DNA of 13,504 bases, from the NCBI GenBank assembly GCA_001430745.1, contig KQ482031.1:1-13504 (forward strand), given 5' to 3'. A program made the position numbers and the translations under genes. The stretch's first letter is position 1, and every line of letters begins with the position of its first letter. Positions 9,343-13,504 of this stretch are shown here, piece after piece. Origin of the DNA: Auxenochlorella pyrenoidosa. Taxonomy: Eukaryota; Chlorophyta; Trebouxiophyceae; Chlorellales; Chlorellaceae. Below the pieces are notes generated by a model, which saw only the letters and a program-made list of their open reading frames with translations, was not told the origin of the DNA and ran no database searches.

Positions 9343-10816
9343 ATGGCGCTCCCCCAGCCCGAGGGCGCCTGGCGCGACTTCGTGGATCACGCCTTCTTTG
9401 CGCCTTGCACCCGGCACGCGGCAGCCTGCAGCGCTCGCGACTCCACAACGAATTGGTGGAGCTTCACGTCCCACCAGCCCGCTTGCAGCGTGTGTGTGGC
9501 CGGCTCCCCGCTGGAGACGTACATTCAGGCAAGGAGGGGGCTGGGCAGGGGCCCCGGGCAGGCCGGGGAGCCCGATCGCCGCCCTGCTCCACTGGGGCCG
9601 GGTCTCCACGCGGCCCGCCCCAGCTATCTGTGGTCCATGCTCCCACTGGGGCTCAGAGGAGCACGCAATGGGCCGGGTGCGAGCCGCCGCGAGGGCCAGC
9701 GCCGGCGCCCGGGGCTGCACGACGCCGCTCTTGCGCCCGCGCCTACCGGCGGCAAATCTGCCAACCCGGCCCATTTGCAGGTCCGCCGCTCCAGCTACCA
9801 CGATGTGGTGAAGATGGCCGACATCTCGCGCTTTGCAGACATCGCCGGCATCCAGGGTGAGCTGGAGGCACCGGGCCTGGCGGCGCTGCGCCGCTGATTG
9901 CGGGCCGGCCAGAGGTGCCCTTGCAGCTGCCCGGCAGCGGGACTGTGGCAGGACAACCAGGCCATGGCACCAGCAGCTGGCCAACGCGCCCAGCAAGAGG
10001 CCTCAAGGCCGCATTGTGGTCAAAGTGCTGGCTGGCCTGGCGAGACCGCATTATCCTGCCCAGATTCTGCGGCGCTGCGCAGCTGCCGCCTCCGCTGCCA
10101 CACAGCCAGCATGCTCGGCAGCACCCACCAGCCAGCGTCGCCCCTGCCCAGCCTCCCTGCCATTCTGCCTCGTCACTCCCCCGGCCGCCCCTCATCCGCC
10201 CTGCTGCAGGCTACACCATCAACAGCTCCAAGGTCATCTTCCTGCGACGCCGTCCGCAGCCGCGGCCGCCCAAGGGCGCCGTCGGCGCCTCGCTCTGCTC
10301 GGTGTGCAGCCGGCACTTGCAGGACGTGTCGCAGTTCTGCTCGCTGCAGTGCAAGCTGGACAGCATGGCGGGCGTGAAGCACGTGTCGCTGCGGCCAGTG
10401 GACACGGCTTCTGTGCTGCCCGCCGAGGCGCTCAGCACGGGCAGCACCGGCGCATGCAGCGCGCGCAGCGGCGGCCCGGACACGCCGCTGCACCCAGCCT
10501 CGCTTCGGGCGCTGGAGGCCGCGACCACATCTGACAGCGAGTGCATGTGAGTTGGGGCCATGGCGCATGTTGGGTGGCTTGTTGAGGGCCTCGCTTGCAC
10601 CGGGCGATGGGTTGTTCTGGAGGGGCCTGCCAGCACCTTGCTTTGCTTGGCGGAGGAAAGGAGGAAAGGCGCCAGCATGTGACCAAGTCAGCTTTCTGCG
10701 CACGCACGCCTGGTCGAACCCCCGCGTGCGCCCTGCTCCCCTTGTGCAGGGCCGAGTTCCACGGCCCCCCCGCCAAGCGGCGCAAGGGCTGCCCGCTGCG
10801 CGCCCCGTCGCAGTAG
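9343..10816 (+). CDS. PLATZ-type zinc-binding transcription factor
   Basis: Four exons, 9343-9528, 9781-9856, 10210-10546 and 10750-10816, join in phases 0, 1 and 2 to give 221 residues. The start ATG sits in GCAGCCATGGCG. Family blocks in order: FFAPCTRH (C22, H25), CSVC (C48, C51), QVRRSSYHDVVK (62-73), DIAGIQGYTINSSKVIFL and RPQPRP, then CSVC (C117, C120) and QFCSLQCK (C131, C135). The end is PPAKRRKGCPLRAP (206-219), which resembles the C-terminal RRKGxPHRAP of plant PLATZ proteins and could be a nuclear localisation signal. PLATZ proteins bind AT-rich DNA and usually repress transcription; the targets here are unknown. Intron 1 has a GC donor and keeps the frame open if retained. If intron 3 is retained, the protein stops at 10550 without the basic tail. 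The first zinc site is degenerate: NWWSFTS stands where the family has NxFCLDC. Confidence 0.85.
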
Positions 10817-12454
10817 GCTGCCCACCCGCCGCGCGGCTAGAGCGCCGCTGACACCAGCGGCCCGTGATCCCCCAGGCAGGCCAGGCCCTGAAAGGGAGGC
10901 CCTGGGCAACCCTCCCCTGCGGCCCTGCTCGCCATTAGCGCCCGCACTATGTCGGTATTTGTGTGACCCACAGCGCTCAGCGCCTGGGCGGCCGTGAGGC
11001 AGTCTTTTTCGCCTGCCCGCTGGCCGCCGCCCCTGTATCTCCCCCCTCCTTGCTTGTCCCTGCCCTCTGGGCTCCTACTCTCCTCGCCTTTTTGTCGGGC
11101 TGCCAGCAGGCCCTCCCAAACCTTCGCGGCATTCAATCGATTCGCGGTGGCGGGGGCACCGGCGCGGGAGGGCACCCACGCCGAGCGTGTGCACCGCCGC
11201 TGCCCGGCGCTGGCCGTCGCACAGCTGCATTTGATGCTGTCAGAGCTCGCCCACAGCGAGATCTCATCCTTCCCTTTTACCAGGAGCCCTGCAAGATCGG
11301 CCCTCGCCAAATTCCTCATCCCTCAACACTCCCGACCCCTGCTCTCGCTCCCTCTGCCCTCGCCCCCGCTCCTCCAGGCGGCGCGACTGCTCCAATGTCT
11401 GTCCCTTAAAATCGCTTTGCGGTCTGCCACACACGGCACCGCCCTATGTCCTTGTTGGCCCCAGAGCTGCAGGGCCGCCGAGCCAAGCACAGCTTGCCTC
11501 TGTACTGTAGCGCACGGCACTTGTCCTGTACTCGGCTACATACCCCTCTGCCCTCCTGTCCTCCCTCCCGCTAATGTTCGACCCTGCGCCCTCTGTACCT
11601 GTGCTGTTTCCCCTCCCACCACCGAGAAGACCAACCCCGAACCCGCTGAAATACAAGCCGGGCCCTGCCCCGCTTGATGCTCTGCCATGTGTGTACCCCG
11701 ATCCATCCGCCACACAGCCGCTGTTGCCCCCTCCCCTTGACATCCCTGTCTCTGACTCTGGCACTGTCACCTAACGTCTGCTCCTTAGCTCACTAGCGCC
11801 CAGCTCCCTGCCCGTGGAGCCTCCATAGATCTGGTTTTTGCAAGCACTGTGTGACTTGAAGTCCCTTCAACGAACGTTCTCCCTTCAGTAAACGCTTTGC
11901 CGCCCGCTCCAACCCTGCTCCCAACCCCGCCTCATCCCATGCTCTATACCTAACAAACGTGTAAGTGACGTGAAGTAAGAGGCCAGAGACCATGGTTGAA
12001 GGCGAGTCCCGATGCATCAAATCCGACGTGACCCAGCCACCGTACCACTTGGCACTGCCTGCCCAGCTGACGTTGCTGCGGCTGTGGTGTCTGCATGCTT
12101 TCATTGATTGTGTGTGCACATCCCCGCCACGTGTAGCTGGCGCAGCCTGTGTAACCCCCCAAAGCAAAGCCAGAGACCCTCAGGTCTTTGTGCTGCGGAC
12201 CAGGCGCCCCTGGCGCGCCAGCCTGTTGGCAGCAGCAAGAATGGAACTTGTGGCATGTGATCCGACACTTTCGTGCATGCTTTCAAGCCCTTTTTAATCA
12301 CGTCTTCCATCTTCTGGCTGCTGGCTTGCACTGCCTCAAGCTCAGCTGTCGAGGACAGCTATTGCGGGCAGCCCAGGCGACGTCCCAAGAGCTGTTCTCG
12401 CCAGTCGCTCTTTCTCCCGGCTCACAGGGCGGTCGAGGGACCGGCACGCCAAGT
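10817..12454. other. Gene-free, pyrimidine-rich stretch downstream of PLATZ
   Basis: About 1.6 kb with no segment that I recognise as coding on either strand. From roughly 11030 to 11950 the plus strand is strongly C/T-rich with few purine runs. The frames left open there are Ser/Pro/Leu-rich low-complexity sequence. The first TGTAA poly(A) signals after the PLATZ stop are at 11960-11964 and 12150-12154. The stretch may therefore be a long PLATZ 3' UTR followed by the promoter of the next gene, or it may hide a non-coding transcript. Confidence 0.45.
11960..11964 (+). promoter_or_regulatory. Candidate poly(A) signal (TGTAA), possibly of the PLATZ transcript
   Basis: First TGTAA on the plus strand after the PLATZ stop codon, more than 1.1 kb downstream. 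A second copy is at 12150-12154. Assignment to the PLATZ transcript is inference only. Confidence 0.3.
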
Positions 12455-13448
12455 ATGGCGGAGCTGCCGCTGTTCCAGGCCTGCCTGGTGAGCGGGCGGT
12501 GCTGCTGCTGTGCAGGAAGCTTGGACGGATGACGCAGCAGCACTGGCACAGTCTTGTCTGCACCGCCGCCCAAGCCGCCGCCCACGCCGCCGCCCACGCA
12601 GGAGGCGTACCAGGCTGCGGCTGCTGCACTGGTCGAAGATGCAGAATTCCCTGGGCTGGACTGGGAGGGCTGGGAAGGCATCGCGCGTCGACTGGGCATC
12701 ACGGGCACCGTGGATGCACCTGTCTTTCGGCAAGCTGTCCTGCCATGTTGCTTTTTGCCCGACCTGCCTGCGCATCCATGCTACCTGTGCCAGACGCATC
12801 CATGCTACCTCGAGCCACATGTCACTGCTGCATGGGCATTGAAAGCTGCTCTGCACGTGTCTTTCCTGCCTGCGCTGCGAACCCGTGTGGCGATGCAAGC
12901 AGCTGAGGCTGGCGTGCCTGTGCGGCACAACCCACCAACATACAGTGCCTGTTTCCCACTGCGCATGCGCTGCAGCACCCGCGTGGCAGTGAAGACGGCG
13001 GTGGCGGCGGACGACGCCAACCTGCGGGGCGAGCGTGTGAAGCTGGCAGCGGTGGAGGGGCGCCTGCTGGAGGTGCTGTCGGGCGGCGCCCCGCTGTCGC
13101 AGGTGCCAGACACGGTGAGAAGCGACGGCGCCGGCAGGCACCGGTGCGGCAGATAGAAGCTGGGTTTTGCGCTGTAGGCAGTGAGCAAACGCCTGCATGG
13201 ACAGGCAAGCGGTCCAGGCGTTTTTTCGGCACCAGCGGCCGGCGGGCAAGCGGCCAGCAGCCGCTTGACACACGCCGCAGCGAGCCCTGGGCCTCCCCAA
13301 TCATTGCGGTGCAGCAAGCCGAGGAGGCGGCGCTGCGCCCGCCGCGCGCGCGCATCGTGCTGCGCGACCGCCAGCGCCGCGACAGGCGCCACACCGACGA
13401 CTACTTCCAGGTCGTCCTCACCAACCAGCCAGGGGAGGAGGGGACGTG
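12455..13448 (+). CDS. Unrecognised protein, 5' part of a gene running off the window
   Basis: The family is not recognised. The proposed model is exons 12455-12487, 12602-12729, 12976-13114 and 13258-13448 (phases 0, 2, 0, 2), giving about 163 residues before the gene leaves the window at a GTGAGT donor. Visible parts: MAELPLFQACL, an acidic Trp-containing segment with EFPGLDWEGWEGIARRLGI, a charged helical stretch with RGERVKLAAVEGRLLEVLSG, then EPWASPIIAVQQAEEAAL. The last segment, ARIVLRDRQRRDRRHTDDYF followed by QVVLTN, looks like a conserved core. No signal peptide or membrane segment is seen. The second intron uses a GC donor (GCAAGC). The acceptor at 13258 is the least certain junction; the stronger-looking acceptor ending at 13280 does not fit the phase. 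The region 12602-13114 is open throughout, so intron 2 could instead be coding. Confidence 0.5.
12771..12810. repeat. 16-base direct repeat in a putative intron
   Basis: The sequence CGCATCCATGCTACCT occurs at 12771-12786 and again at 12795-12810, identical and 24 bases apart. If this part were translated it would give a Cys/His/Pro-rich stretch unlike its surroundings, which supports calling it intron. Confidence 0.75.
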
Positions 13449-13452
13449 GTGA

Positions 13453-13475
13453 GTGTGTGTGTGTGTGTGTGTGTG
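13453..13475 (+). repeat. (GT)n microsatellite directly after a splice donor
   Basis: An uninterrupted run of about 11 GT units begins inside the GTGAGT donor that ends the last visible exon at 13448. Length variation here would place several alternative GT dinucleotides next to the real donor. Confidence 0.9.
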
Positions 13476-13504
13476 CGGCGGCGCGAACAGCAGGGGCCCC
13501 CCCC

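Noticed and set aside
9529..9897. Reading the PLATZ gene as one unspliced frame through intron 1 to the stop at 9897
   Set aside because: The conserved order QVRRSSYHDV and IQGYTINSSKV is restored only by splicing. Retention remains possible as a minor isoform and is listed as a finding.
10837..11319. 160-codon minus-strand frame convergent with PLATZ, with a segment vaguely like a UBA helix (LTAAQALSAVGHTNTDIV)
   Set aside because: The resemblance is slight, the rest is low complexity, and no supporting exon was found upstream.
10994..11677. 227-codon plus-strand frame in the pyrimidine-rich stretch
   Set aside because: It is Ser/Pro/Leu-rich with no conserved block, and stop-free reading is likely in a C-rich strand.
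11992..12297. 101-codon frame with a good ATG context (ACCATGG)
   Set aside because: It has no domain or motif and no homology that I recognise; it could as well be UTR or spacer.
1..13504. Bacterial-style operon, mobile element, CRISPR array, tRNA or rRNA
   Set aside because: No terminal inverted repeats with a transposase, no regularly spaced repeats, and no tRNA or rRNA signatures were seen. The gene structure is clearly eukaryotic.

Overview
The window reads as nuclear DNA of a GC-rich green alga. A Chlorella-like trebouxiophyte is my best guess, based on the high GC content, many short introns, CAG/poly-Q stretches inside coding exons, and orthologues of plant-type genes (CYP97, IBR5, PLATZ). 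There is no operon structure. Every gene is broken by introns of roughly 110-510 bases, so the long single open frames on both strands are mostly by-products of high GC. I built the gene models by matching remembered family motifs and then requiring splice sites to agree in phase.

Layout, left to right. (1) Minus strand, 1092 to 4: the 5' half of a CYP97A-type carotenoid hydroxylase with a plastid transit peptide, cut off by the window edge at an exon 3 donor. (2) Plus strand, 1541 to 3587: an EEF2KMT/FAM86-type lysine methyltransferase in three exons. (3) Minus strand, 5949 to 3889: a seven-exon orthologue of the plant dual-specificity phosphatase IBR5. (4) Plus strand, 6329 to 8349: SMG9, a nonsense-mediated decay factor, in four exons. 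(5) Plus strand, 9343 to 10816: a small PLATZ-type zinc-binding transcription factor in four exons. (6) Plus strand, 12455 to beyond the right half of the window: the start of an unrecognised gene. Genes 1/2 and 3/4 are divergent head-to-head pairs, genes 2/3 are convergent, and genes 4-6 run in the same direction. Long gene-free stretches lie at 8350-9342 and 10817-12454.

The genes do unrelated jobs: carotenoid biosynthesis, eEF2 modification, protein dephosphorylation, mRNA surveillance and transcription. I see no pathway cluster, mobile element, CRISPR array, rRNA or tRNA, and no undescribed multi-gene system.

The points most worth a second look are fine-grained. Three of about 19 inferred introns use GC instead of GT at the donor. 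One of these is a 252-base, stop-free, in-frame intron in the PLATZ gene. The PLATZ N-terminal zinc site lacks several expected ligands. The IBR5-like phosphatase lacks the expected acid residue. A 1.6 kb pyrimidine-rich stretch has no recognisable gene.
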